A stretch of 64,000 nucleotides of DNA from NCBI RefSeq assembly GCF_014839835.1, contig NC_071627.1, positions 18,222,001 to 18,286,000 on the forward strand, in the 5' to 3' direction. The position numbers and the translations under genes were made by a program. Each line of letters begins with the position of its first letter. Within the stretch, counting starts at the first letter, position 1. Positions 40,401 to 48,201 of the stretch are shown piece by piece. The notes below the pieces were generated by a model, which saw nothing but the letters and a program-made list of their open reading frames with translations, was not told the DNA's origin and searched no databases. Origin of the DNA: Dryobates pubescens. Lineage: Eukaryota > Chordata > Aves > Piciformes > Picidae.

Positions 40401-43400
40401 TCTCTATGGCAAATCCCTTCCTGCAGGCGACCAATGTGTTTTGGCAGGGGTCATGCCTCGCCAGCTGGCCCTCTTCTCTCTCCTGTGCCACTGCTCACAG
40501 CAACACAGCTGGAGGTCTTCCCCTGGGCAGCTGCAGAGCTGGTCCCAGACACCTCTAATGGGCCCTATTACTCCAGATGTGTTCACTGCTTGTGGAAGAA
40601 GATAGAACTGATGAACACCTGAGCTGGCGCACGAGGCTCCCAGGACAGCGCTGAAGGAATATTAACGAGCGCACGCTGGTTTGGAGAGCAGCTTTCACCA
40701 CGCTGTCAAACACACATGTGTTAGTTGAGTTGTTGGGAGGCTGGATGGCCCAGGGGGTGGTCATGGTTGTCAGTTGTCCTAGTCAGGCTGCCACTTCAAA
40801 TCTGGGCCAGGCTAAGCTAGAGAGAAGCGTCCACTCCAGCAGCTGTGAGCAATGAGCTGTTGGTATCAGTCATCGCCTACGAGACAATGCCCACATCCTA
40901 GGAAACACTCAAGCTTGTTCCTTCAGCGTGGATGTCTCCAGCAGCTCCAGCAGCTCCTGAGCATCTTGCAGTGCATTTGCTGGTCATGGCTGCAGATCAG
41001 TGATTGCTACTGAGGGACCAGCTGTGTTGTATCATCAAGGCGGACAGATACTGGGGTTGCCTAACCCTCTGAACTGGAGTTTTGCTAAAACTCTGAAGGA
41101 TTCCCTTTCTTCTACACAAAATTTTGTACATCCCCTTATTAGAGATGATGTGCCAAGAACAATAGGTTTGTCGTGTCTATACCTTGGATTCAGACCCTTC
41201 TCCTAAAGAGAGTATTGGAAGCAATGTTACCAGGCTGTAAAATAGCTCTCTGCATTGTCCCCTTAGCCAGCTTGCCTGAGAGTGCTTACTGTGACATCTG
41301 TTTTGGAGCTGGAGTCTTGAATGTCCCTGGTGAAGCAAGCTAAGCTATCTGATGTGTTCCCTGAGGATCTTTGCTGGTGGCATGTCAACAGGAATACATT
41401 GAGAGGAATTTGACTGAAAGAGACGATGCTCCAGTGTGCTCCCTGCAGATGCCTGAAAAGCAGGTTTGGAAAGGCTGCTTGGGCTTGCTGAAGGAACAGA
41501 AATTGGACCCCTCATCAGCATGCTGGTCAGCTGGGATCTCACTAGCTGCCCACGTGTGTGGGAGCCAGCCCTTCCCTGCTGCTGCTGGAGAGCAACACCA
41601 CCCATGCTCAGCCCTGGTAGAGATCTTCCTCCAGAAGCCCCACAGAGCTGCATGCAGACAATAGCACAGATCAACCCCAGCTCACATGGGCGGGGGGGGG
41701 AAGGCAGCAAGCATAGGCTGTTTGTTGTAACCTTCCCCTTCCAGCTGAGCCATACCCATCCCCAGCAAGGCTCACTCTTCCTGCCACATCTGCAGGAGGG
41801 CTGGTGCCTCCACACAGCACCCACCTCAGCTCGCCTTCCTTCCAAGCTCAGAGTCGTCACACTCCCTCCCCTGCAGCCAGCACGGGTACTTCTTTTGGCA
41901 GGGAGCAGTGCTGTGCTGCTGGAGCAGCTGGGTGACTCTTCTCCCAGGCTGTTGCACTGCTGCACATCAGCTTTAGAATGACTGTAAACTACAGACTGCT
42001 GATCCAGCTGTTCCTGCCAGGAGACAAGTTACAGTGTGAAATGGCTGGCTGGCTTCTGAGTCTGGGTAAGGAAACTTATTCAGTATCCCTCCAGAAAAAA
42101 AGGAGAATTGGTCAGCTACCTCCTCTGCAGGAAAGACCCTGCCCATCCCAGTCCTGTGTTTCTTTCCCTCTTTCATCACTTCTGCTGCAGCCTTGAGCAG
42201 AAGTGATTGAAACCTGTTGCATTCAGACGCGGTGTAGGGATGCTTTGGGGGCCAGCGGTAGGTAACCCTTTCTGTTTTCCCTTCAGTGCTCACTCGGTGT
42301 CAAAGAGAGGCAAGAAGTAAAGCTAAAGCTGCCAGTGGTGAAAGTGGCCCAACATCCTTAGGCATTGACAAGTAAGTAGGTATGCTTGCTCTACCGAGAT
42401 GGTTTCTGTGCTTCAGTTCTAACTTGCCTGTGGATGTCTCTATTTGTGTGTAAGTGCTGGCCGCTGGCCTTGCAGCAGTGCTTCCCTCAGTGCCTCTGCT
42501 TGCAGTGCTGGCTATATTTAAACTGAAGCAAGAGGAATTTGCTCTTCTCAGATTTGTTTATTGTTGCACTAATTTTCTTCCAGCTCAATCTGTGGTGGGT
42601 CAGGGATGTGTGGTCTCTGACCACTGTGGGGGTAGCTGTAGCTAAAATGGTGCTAACTCAGCCGGTTTCTGATGGGAGATTTAAGCTTGCTAACCCCTGT
42701 AAAAGAAGGGACTAGGACAGGGAGGCTGTAACATGGCACCTGTAGTGATATTCTTAATTAAATTAGACTTTCAGAATAGCAGTGGCTTTGTTTAATCTCT
42801 TCCCATGCAGCCCCTCCTCCTGCCACCCACACAAAGCATCATAAGAGAGGATCTGACAGTAAAATCCCTGCTATGGAAGCAATTTTGCTGTTACAAACAG
42901 TGGATGGCAACATCACTAATGGAATTAGGCTAATTATAGAGAGGACAGCTTCTGTTTAGACACATTATCTGGGTAATCAGCACTGACTGGAAAGAAAATA
43001 GGGGAAAAGTACTGCAGAGTTTTGCTTGATGGGGGCTCTCCATGCGCAGTTTTGAGCCTGGGGTGAGGTTTGCTAGGGGAGTAGTGCTTATCAAACTGAA
43101 CACAGTGCTGCTGGGGCTGCTCCCTGGAGGCTCATCTCTTCTTGAAGATGGTCCATTCCTGAACAGCTCCCTCAGTGGATGCTCCCCTCCTGAAGAACTA
43201 GTTCCCTCTCCTGCACTGTTGTGATCCCTGCCAAGAGCTGGTGTGGAAGTGAGTGTGGCTGTGTAAATCCACACCTGACCTTCATCTCCTTTTGCCTCGG
43301 ATAATTTTCTTCCCAAGCACACTCAGTCATTCTGTGTGAGCCTAGCATCTTCTACACAAATGAAGGGGCTTTGAGGAGCACACTGTGCCAGCCCCCCAGC

Positions 43401-46400
43401 AGGAGCTTGTACTCTGCATTCCTCTCCCAACCTGGCATGATGTAAAATGGAGACAGTGCAGAGAAAGACTTGATTTACTAGTCAGACAAGTTCATCCAGC
43501 CCTGGTAAAACGTCTCTCTGATTTAACACACTTGGTTTGCTTTTCAGGCAGAATTCAACTCCCCTTTGCAAAGCCCTCACACTTCATTTCTGTGGATTTT
43601 GACAGGGTGCTTTATGTCTGGGGAGAAATCAGCAGTGTTTGAGATAGTTAGATGAGCAGATTTGATTACCGTCCCGCTGCTGCAGCAGCAGGATACAGAG
43701 GAACAGGCAGGGAAAACTGATAATCACTCAGTCTTTGCGATTGGTGCCGGCCTGACCCTACTGAGAGAGACCCAGTTTGGTGACATGTCTTCTCCCTGGT
43801 GTGGCCTGAAGGAGGAAAGTCACTGCTGGTGGCTGGGAGCCCGGTGCAGGGTGAATCCTAATGCGGTGCTCTGTCCTTTGCTGCCTGGCAGGTGTCAGAA
43901 GTGCTACCTCTGTAAGTCACTGGTGCCACTGCTGCAGTATGAGAGGCACGTGGACAGCTGCCTTCAGGCTGCTAGGCAAGCTCAGGGAACCAGGAGGCTG
44001 CGAAGCACCAAGGTGAGGGGCGACCCTGCAGACTGTCTCCTTTGCTTTGTGCTGGGTTTGGGGCTGGGTTGGCAGCAGGAGCTGTTCCCCTGGTTGTTGG
44101 GATGAGCTGACCTGGTGTAGCACTGCCTGTCCTTGTGGGCTGCCGTGGCCAGAGAACTCGTTGCCCTGTTTCCCGTGACACTCTGTGAGAGCATGGACCA
44201 GTCCCAGGGGTGAGCTAATCCAGCAGAGCTGCCAGTAACCTCTCCAGCAGGCAGGCAGCCAGGGCTGTCCCACTGCCAGACAGCGTGCCTCCGTCCTGCA
44301 GGCTTCCTCAGCTGAATATAGATGGAGTGGAGGGCAGTGTCGGGGTGGCAAGCATAGCTGACTCTATCTACAAGCCCTTTCCCATGGGGAAGGCTTCAGA
44401 GCCAGAGCATTGGGAACTGCTCAGTGCTGCGAGCAAACCACAGCATCCCAGGAGAAATCCGGGGGAGTGAGTGCTGTGGAGGTGTGCCAGGTGTGGGGGA
44501 TGTGCCTTGCTAGAGGAGGTGGGAGGCAGGAGTGTGGGTTGCAGCTGGCTCACAGTCACTTGCCAGGTGTTGGTCCCCACCATGCTTTTTCATGCTTGTG
44601 ACAGTCCCAGGGGAGCAGAGAGAGGGTCCTTCCAGGCCTACCCACTAGTTCCTGCAGGCAAACCTCTAGTGCTGCAGCTCTGCCTGTGCTCAGAAATGTG
44701 ATTCTCGGCATGAAGATACAACATGATGTCTTAGTTTTGTATAATCCCTTAAATCCATCACAGGCCTCAGCCCTTTGGGGATTCAAATGCAAATGATGAG
44801 ATTCTGGTTGATGATTTTTGGCTGGGATACAGACAAGTTCTGTGGTTCAGAGAACTGCAGGGCACGGCTGCTCCTACATGTGACAGGCTCTGTGGCAGCT
44901 GTTTGGCTCTCTGTGCCCTACATGTGGCTGGTGTGCAGGGTCCTGCACACAGGCATGGGCACAGGACGTGGGTAAAAGGTGCTGAGCTGGGCAGCCCTTT
45001 GGAATGGCTCAGCAAGGCTGTTTTCTCTGGCCCTGTCATGTGCCCAGGTGGCAGCTCACCAGGGGAACAGGTCCTGCCTGAGCATAGACTGGACTATTGT
45101 AAAGCTTCCTAGTGGCACTACTGGGCTTGTGAGTTCCTGCCACAGCCCATTTTGGGATGCTTTGCACAGCTCCAGCCCTGCAGTTTGGCTGACAGTGCCT
45201 TCTAGAGCAGTTCTGGGAGCAGCCAGGAGAGGGGACTTTGCTGGGCCAGCAGGTCTCAAAGCACCCATGCCAAGTGGTTTTCCCTTAGCCTGTCTGACCA
45301 GCACAGCTGCATCTTCCCAGGGGCTGAGGATGGGCACAAGATGTGCATTTCTTGTCCTGCTATGCCCGGGAGGAAGGCCCTTTCCTGTGCCTTTGGATAG
45401 ACTGGGATGGAGCCTGCTCTTGGAGTCACAGTGCTAGGAGATGTGCCTGAACCATGGAAGAGCCCCCGGTGTTCACATCGATTTGAGTGCCCTGTGCTTG
45501 CTGACCGGGCTTGGGAGTGGCTGCTTGCACTGTATCCTCCTTCCTTACTGGACTCTGCTGCAACTGCTCTCAGCTGCCCCTGCTTTGGCACTGGTCATGC
45601 TGGGCACATGGTGGTGCCCTTCCCACTGGCAGCTGGCTGTACTCAGCTCAAGGTCCTGGAAATGCAGCATTGCCCAGCCTGACCCCACAGGCTGGGGAAT
45701 GTGTGGCCATGAGGCTGCCCTGGCTATGGGGTTCTCTTTCTGCAGCGCTGTGACAGTGGTTCTCCTCTCCTTAGCAGGACGTTGGAAGGCAGGAGAGGGG
45801 ACTCCTCAGGATGCTGGAGCTCTCGGAGAGCAAGGCTGAAGGTGGGAAGTTGCTCTCTGTGCCTGCCTGGCGGGGTCAGAAATGCCATTTCCCAGCTCTC
45901 CCCTTGCAGTCCCCCCTTGGCCTGGGCTGTGCTGGGACAGCAAATTCTCCTTGCAGAGGTCTGTTCTCCCCAAGCAGAGCAGGAGGCTGTGGGCTTTGCT
46001 GGCCATTGGCATCCTGCAGTTGGCTGCACACCTCCCTGCCTGTGCCCACTGGACTTGTGGCAGCACCCAGAGGCCTCGCAGGATGAGGGGTGTGCTCTGA
46101 GCCGTTGCACCAAGAGATGTCCAGCTTCCTGGGGGATGGCAGGGTGCTATCATCCCTGCCTGCAAGCTAGCGCTTCCCTCTATGGATCCAAGGGCAGGAG
46201 GAGAAGCCAAGGAGGGAGAAATGCTCACAGCAGCACTTGGCCAGGCAGGTCTGACCTGTGCTCTTGTTGCAGGTGGTGACACAGGGACCCCCCTTGCCGG
46301 ATTAGGAGACCAACAGTCCCCTGCTGCAGTCTCAGCAAGAGCCAGGGGGCCAGTGGAAGACAGCCCCAGCTCCCTTCGGCACCTTCCTCGTGACACCTCT

Positions 46401-46526
46401 CCTGTGAAACCTGGCATCTCCTCGGAAGCTGCAGACTGCGTGGAGGACTCGGAGCCTCGCGTGGCTCTTCGCCTAGGCAGCCAGCAGCAGACCAAAGGTT
46501 GCCACCAGAGAAAGCGCAAAGTCTGA
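10282..46526 (+). CDS. UIMC1: UIMC1 (RAP80), ubiquitin-interacting BRCA1-A complex subunit
   Basis: Twelve coding exons: 10282-10431, 18551-18641, 23813-23937, 24278-25435, 28976-29040, 31640-31701, 32705-32784, 36693-36861, 42287-42371, 43892-44012, 45778-45841 and 46273-46526. They join to 2424 bases, 807 residues plus stop, against 719 in human. Domains in order: SUMO-interacting motif ([10 protein letters not shown], residues 41-50), two ubiquitin-interacting motifs (83-100 and 106-122), the Abraxas-interacting region (about 375-425), and two CX2C-X11-H-X3-C zinc fingers (601-620 and 663-685). RAP80 binds K63-linked ubiquitin chains next to DNA double-strand breaks and brings in Abraxas, BRCC36, BRE, MERIT40 and BRCA1. 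All key motifs are kept. The extra length lies mostly in the poorly conserved exon 4 part. Two acceptors are tandem NAG sites, so isoforms one residue longer or shorter are possible. Confidence 0.95.
10927..11690 (-). repeat. CR1 LINE, ORF2 C-terminal part and 3' end
   Basis: The sense strand is minus. From 11690 leftward it encodes the CR1 ORF2 tail: [11 protein letters not shown], then [29 protein letters not shown] and, in another frame, [20 protein letters not shown] through [20 protein letters not shown] shift of frame separates the two parts near 11300 and another divides off the first block. The 3' end carries TATCAC repeats at 10927-10940. It is 5'-truncated and is the best preserved CR1 in the window. 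Confidence 0.92.
12576..12591. repeat. TTTC microsatellite
   Basis: A short run of TTTC units within UIMC1 intron sequence, about four copies. Confidence 0.7.
13998..14287 (-). repeat. CR1 LINE 3' fragment
   Basis: On the plus strand it begins GATCACAGACTTG, then GGTTGGAAGAGACCTTTGAG, and continues with the CR1 blocks for 'agatggtgactccac' and 'aaatttcccctggcacagct'. Its sense strand is minus and the frame is broken. It is about 290 bases, 5'-truncated. Confidence 0.85.
15357..15462. repeat. A/C-rich low-complexity tract
   Basis: Runs of AAAC, ACC and CCCC units fill this stretch. Read on the minus strand it has several G runs of three to five, so it could form a G-quadruplex on that strand. 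It carries no coding signal; the open frames here come from the base bias. Confidence 0.65.
17340..17480 (+). repeat. Old CR1 LINE reverse-transcriptase fragment
   Basis: The blocks 'tattaggtctgtgtgcattt', 'aacatcctcattaatgatg' and 'gataacactgaagctgg' match the CR1 reverse-transcriptase stretch that encodes the FNIFINDL and ADDTKL motifs. It is heavily decayed, so its age is older than the CR1 copy at 10927. Confidence 0.55.
18551..18641 (+). CDS. UIMC1: UIMC1 coding exon 2, basic linker
   Basis: It encodes residues 51-80, a Lys/Arg/Glu-rich linker ending KFAAKRKIA, close to human CLAKRKIA. The acceptor reads TTGCAGCAG, so splicing can use either AG and include or skip one glutamine. The donor is C|GTAGGT; the split codon becomes Gln before the first ubiquitin-interacting motif. 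Confidence 0.9.
19170..19800 (+). repeat. Degraded CR1/L3-like LINE sequence
   Basis: The phrases 'tggtgaagggcaacccaagg' and 'gaggggtcagtaccagcagc' resemble CR1 or L3-type LINE consensus blocks in order and direction, but similarity is weak. A repeat-library search would decide. It is probably an old insertion. Confidence 0.4.
19909..19929. repeat. CAG trinucleotide run
   Basis: Six to seven AGC units lie in UIMC1 intron sequence; not in any coding exon. Confidence 0.8.
23813..23937 (+). CDS. UIMC1: UIMC1 coding exon 3, tandem ubiquitin-interacting motifs
   Basis: It encodes both motifs: [18 protein letters not shown] (residues 83-100) and [17 protein letters not shown] (106-122). The invariant Ala and Ser of each UIM are present, as are the acidic stretches. 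The linker between them has the same length as in human, which sets selectivity for K63-linked chains. The donor is AAT|GTAAGT. Confidence 0.97.
24278..25435 (+). CDS. UIMC1: UIMC1 coding exon 4, large exon with Abraxas-interacting region
   Basis: This 1158-base exon encodes residues 123-508, starting [12 protein letters not shown] as in human. Its first two thirds are Ser/Pro-rich and probably disordered, with several SP/TP and SQ sites that could be kinase targets. The conserved part is [20 protein letters not shown] and the following [20 protein letters not shown], the Abraxas-interacting region that anchors the BRCA1-A complex. The acceptor is TTTTTCAG and the donor CAG|GTAAGA. Confidence 0.95.
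26914..26937. repeat. AATA microsatellite
   Basis: About five to six AATA units in UIMC1 intron. Confidence 0.85.
27990..28720 (+). repeat. Ancient CR1/L3-type LINE fragment
   Basis: The plus-strand frame has [12 protein letters not shown], then a decayed equivalent of the 'QHGF..GKSC' block and of '[11 protein letters not shown]', in the order found in CR1-clade reverse transcriptases of reptiles and birds. Many shifts are present, so it is much older than the CR1 tails elsewhere here. Confidence 0.5.
28976..29040 (+). CDS. UIMC1: UIMC1 coding exon 5
   Basis: A 65-base exon encoding [21 protein letters not shown] and two bases of the next codon. It lies between a TTTTCCTTTCCAG acceptor and an AG|GTGAGC donor. 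The phase matches exon 6. In human the matching stretch is the low-conservation acidic segment after the Abraxas-interacting region. Confidence 0.8.
29639..29711. repeat. Long pyrimidine tract
   Basis: About 70 bases of almost pure T and C. Such a tract can form triplex DNA and looks like an over-long splice pyrimidine tract, followed by GGATGCAG. No matching coding exon is in phase. Confidence 0.7.
31640..31701 (+). CDS. UIMC1: UIMC1 coding exon 6
   Basis: It encodes [20 protein letters not shown] with split codons at both ends (Ser before, Glu after). [15 protein letters not shown] across exons 6 and 7 matches human SAEEITVCPETQLS, which fixes identity and phase. The donor is G|GTAAGG. Confidence 0.88.
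31934..31995 (-). repeat. Short CR1 3'-end remnant
   Basis: The plus-strand phrase 'gagacctttgagatcatcg' followed by AGTCCAACCTATC is the reverse complement of a CR1 tail; about 60 bases remain. Confidence 0.6.
32705..32784 (+). CDS. UIMC1: UIMC1 coding exon 7
   Basis: It encodes [26 protein letters not shown] after the split Glu codon. The acceptor is TTTTTCTGCAG and the donor CAG|GTAAAA. The stretch is acidic and probably unstructured. Confidence 0.88.
35009..35468 (+). repeat. CR1 LINE 3' end, plus sense
   Basis: It has the ORF2 tail ('gtgtccagagaagggccac' through 'gatgtgaggaggaagttctt'), the short 3' UTR with 'ggtgtccctgcccatggc', CCTTCCAACCC, and a degraded terminal repeat around TACTATGAATATG. 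It is 5'-truncated, about 460 bases, inserted beside an AT-rich TAATA run, and fairly well preserved. Confidence 0.9.
35590..35732 (+). repeat. CR1 LINE 3' end, second copy
   Basis: It starts at the 'ggaaatgttcaaggtcaggatgg' equivalent in the CR1 tail and ends with CCAAACCATTGCATGATTCTGTG, the CR1 terminal octamer. It shares the 'tgtccctgcccatggca' block with the copy 120 bases upstream and lies in the same orientation. Confidence 0.85.
36693..36861 (+). CDS. UIMC1: UIMC1 coding exon 8, first zinc finger
   Basis: It encodes residues 578-633. The finger is [20 protein letters not shown], with Cys601, Cys604, His616 and Cys620, nearly the same as in human RAP80. It is a UBZ-like finger needed for BRCA1-A function. 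The donor is CCAG|GTCTGC, which is weak but gives the right phase for exon 9. Confidence 0.93.
36862..42286 (+). other. UIMC1 intron between coding exons 8 and 9
   Basis: A 5.4-kb intron without recognised transposons. A local CpG-rich patch (about 37240-37335) stands out. An exon-like open segment near 41384-41463 does not fit the phase and is not conserved as far as I can recall. Confidence 0.45.
42287..42371 (+). CDS. UIMC1: UIMC1 coding exon 9
   Basis: It encodes [20 protein letters not shown] and GPTSLGID, matching human VLTRRQKEAKTKSDSG..TSLDID. The acceptor is TTCCCTTCAG and the donor AA|GTAAGT, phases 1 and 2. Confidence 0.9.
43892..44012 (+). CDS. UIMC1: UIMC1 coding exon 10, second zinc finger
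   Basis: It encodes [20 protein letters not shown], with Cys666, Cys669, His681 and Cys685, then a Gln/Arg-rich stretch. It matches the human second finger almost fully. The donor is AAG|GTGAGG. Confidence 0.95.
45778..45841 (+). CDS. UIMC1: UIMC1 coding exon 11
   Basis: It encodes [21 protein letters not shown], comparable to human GRLLSFLEQSEHK. The acceptor region reads TTAGCAG, so the exon may start at 45775 or 45778 and gain or lose one glutamine. The donor is G|GTGGGA. Confidence 0.82.
46273..46526 (+). CDS. UIMC1: UIMC1 last coding exon
   Basis: It encodes 84 residues, rich in Ser, Pro and Gly, ending in the basic tail HQRKRKV before TGA at 46524-46526. Human ends with a similar basic tail. 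The acceptor is TTGTTGCAG. The low-complexity middle is not conserved. Confidence 0.88.
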
Positions 46527-46730
46527 GGCCAGCGGGGCAGCAGGGCCCCCTGGCAGCCTCCTGCCCCCTGGTGAGGGTCTGGTGGCACCGTATCCCTGCT
46601 TCACCTGCAGCCTTGTTCCCCCACTCCCCTTTTGTATGTTTTATACGACCTGAGCGGGGAGCGCGGGGTGGAGAAGTGACTGTGTGTTTTATAGGTGCCT
46701 GTGCAGCTTTCGCTCTGTTCAAGAGATGGA

Positions 46731-46736
46731 AATATA
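46731..46736 (+). terminator. Possible UIMC1 poly(A) signal (AATATA)
   Basis: AATATA lies about 205 bases after the stop and is followed by a T/GT-rich stretch (TTTATGTATGTTTTTATG), as expected for a downstream element. No AATAAA was found before 47250; ATTAAA at 47280 is an alternative. Confidence 0.35.
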
Positions 46737-47416
46737 TTTATGTATGTTTTTATGAAACTGCAGCAACACCGAGGAGCTGTGCTGTGCTTCTCTGGGGAGC
46801 AGAACGTGCTGGAGGGAGGAGGAGCAGCAGGTGCTGTGGCCAAAATCACATTTCCCAAGGCCCGTCCTCAGGCTCGAGTGGGTGATGGGAGCTTGGGGAC
46901 CCCCGGGCGGGGGCTTGCAGTGCACGGTGCTCGGGAGCAGCACATCAGTGAGTTTCCCAGCTGGGAGCTGCGGAGGGCACCTTGCTGCCGGCTGCCAGCT
47001 GCAGCCAGCGGGGGTGTGAGCGCGGTCCTGTCCCCACGTCCTTGGCGTCTTCCTGGCTGGTTCGGCGGGGCTGAGTGCTGCCGTGTGTGCGGTCTCTCTG
47101 ACAAGGAGGACTCTGCCTCCCGCGGCCACCGCTGGGGCAGCTTCAAGGGCATGAAGGAGTTCCAGACTGGGCCGTGGGGCTCCCCCCACTTCCCGGGAGG
47201 TCCCTAACGGGAACGGAGCCGGGGCGGGGAACGCATCACCGAACTTGCTTAATTAATGGGACGAACTAACGCAAAGCTAATTAAAGCTCGGCCTGCGGTA
47301 GAAGCGCCAAGAGGGAGCTGGGGCGATGCTGGCCGAGCAGCCTGTCCCGCGGGCACGCCCACCGGGGCCCCCAGTGCGGCCAATAGAGGGCGGAGCCGCC
47401 CGCGGCCGCTGCTTCT

Positions 47417-47430
47417 GTTGCCGGAGCAAC
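47417..47430. promoter_or_regulatory. RFX-type X-box
   Basis: GTTGCCGGAGCAAC fits the X-box rule GTNRCC, zero to three bases, RGYAAC, without mismatch. It lies 37 bases after the CCAAT box and about 160 bases before the HK3 start codon, so it is probably in the core promoter. Confidence 0.5.
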
Positions 47431-47457
47431 GGCAGCGGCGTTGCCAACGGTACCCTC

Positions 47458-47585
47458 GCGACACCGCCGGCCGCCCCTCCACCGCCGGCCGCCCCTCCAC
47501 GGCCGGCCGCCGCGACACCGCCGGCCGCCCCTCTACCGCCGGCCGCCCCTCCACCGCCGGCCGCCGCGACACCGCCGGCCGCCCC
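47458..47585 (+). repeat. 54-bp GC-rich tandem repeat before the HK3 start
   Basis: Two full 54-bp units (47458-47511 and 47512-47565) differ at two bases, and a third is cut off after 20 bases. Each unit is itself built from two or three ACCGCCGGCCGCCCCTCC-like subunits. The unit is a whole number of codons and is open in all three forward frames. It ends just before the start codon, so it is most likely 5' UTR. Confidence 0.9.
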
Positions 47586-47591
47586 GCAGCT

Positions 47592-48201
47592 ATGGCCAGC
47601 CGCGGCCCGCCCCAGCCCAGCCAGTACGGCGGGGCGGCGAGAGCCACCCACGGGCAGAGCCCCTTCGCTTCCAGCTCGCACCAACTCCTCCAGGGCCGCC
47701 CCCCCGTGAACCGGTGAGGGGCTTCGGTCTGGACGTGGCCAAGCGAAGCTGGGTGTGGGGAGGCCGCGTTCGGGGCCCGCGATGGCTCTGAGCAGGCTTC
47801 CTCTGCCCCGCCGAGTGTTGCATCTCCCCGGACAAGGCAGAGACCAGTCTCGGGCCTCTTGCAGGTGGAGGGCAGAGGCGGGCAGGGAGAAGAGGGTGAT
47901 GGCGCCCGAGCACGGCTCCGGCCCCTTTGCCATCGTGGGGCGCCGCTACCCTCTCTACCCGCGGCTGCCGGGTCGTGATTCCTGTGACCATGCTGTTGAG
48001 ACCACGGCCCCGTGGAGCAGGGACGCAGAGAGGAGGTGGGAGGCACAGCCTGGGACGCCCCCTCCCGCCCCACTTGTGTGCTTGGGCAGGCGTGGCCTGT
48101 GCCCCTGTCGGCCAGGGCTCTGCGGGTGACAGCCGCCTCCCTCCTGCAGGTTCCCAGTAAGCCATCAGCTGGGCCACCAGAGCGATGGTCCCTACAAACC
48201 G
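47592..48201 (+). CDS. HK3: HK3 exons 1-2, divergent N-terminal tail
   Basis: Residues 1-58 are Gln, Ser, Gly and Pro-rich, with no membrane segment or amphipathic helix. Human HK3 also has a private, poorly conserved N-terminus, but this one is about 25 residues longer. Exon 1 ends AACCG|GTGAGG and exon 2 CCG|GTAAGG. Confidence 0.8.

Larger units (their letters stand above)
46900..48200. promoter_or_regulatory. CpG island at the HK3 5' end
   Basis: CpG frequency is high from the UIMC1 3' flank across the HK3 start codon. It includes a CCAAT box (47380-47384), an adjacent GC box GGGCGG (47388-47393) and an RFX-type X-box. There is no TATA box at the expected place. Confidence 0.65.

Noticed and set aside
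41384-41463. Open segment ([16 protein letters not shown]) between CAACAG and CAG|GTTTGG in UIMC1 intron 8
   Set aside because: It needs phase 0 at both ends but lies between exons joined in phase 1; the acceptor has a poor pyrimidine tract and I recall no such segment in RAP80.
45806-46588. Minus-strand open frame (260 codons) opposite the UIMC1 3' exons
   Set aside because: A shadow of GC-rich coding and UTR sequence; no recognised family.
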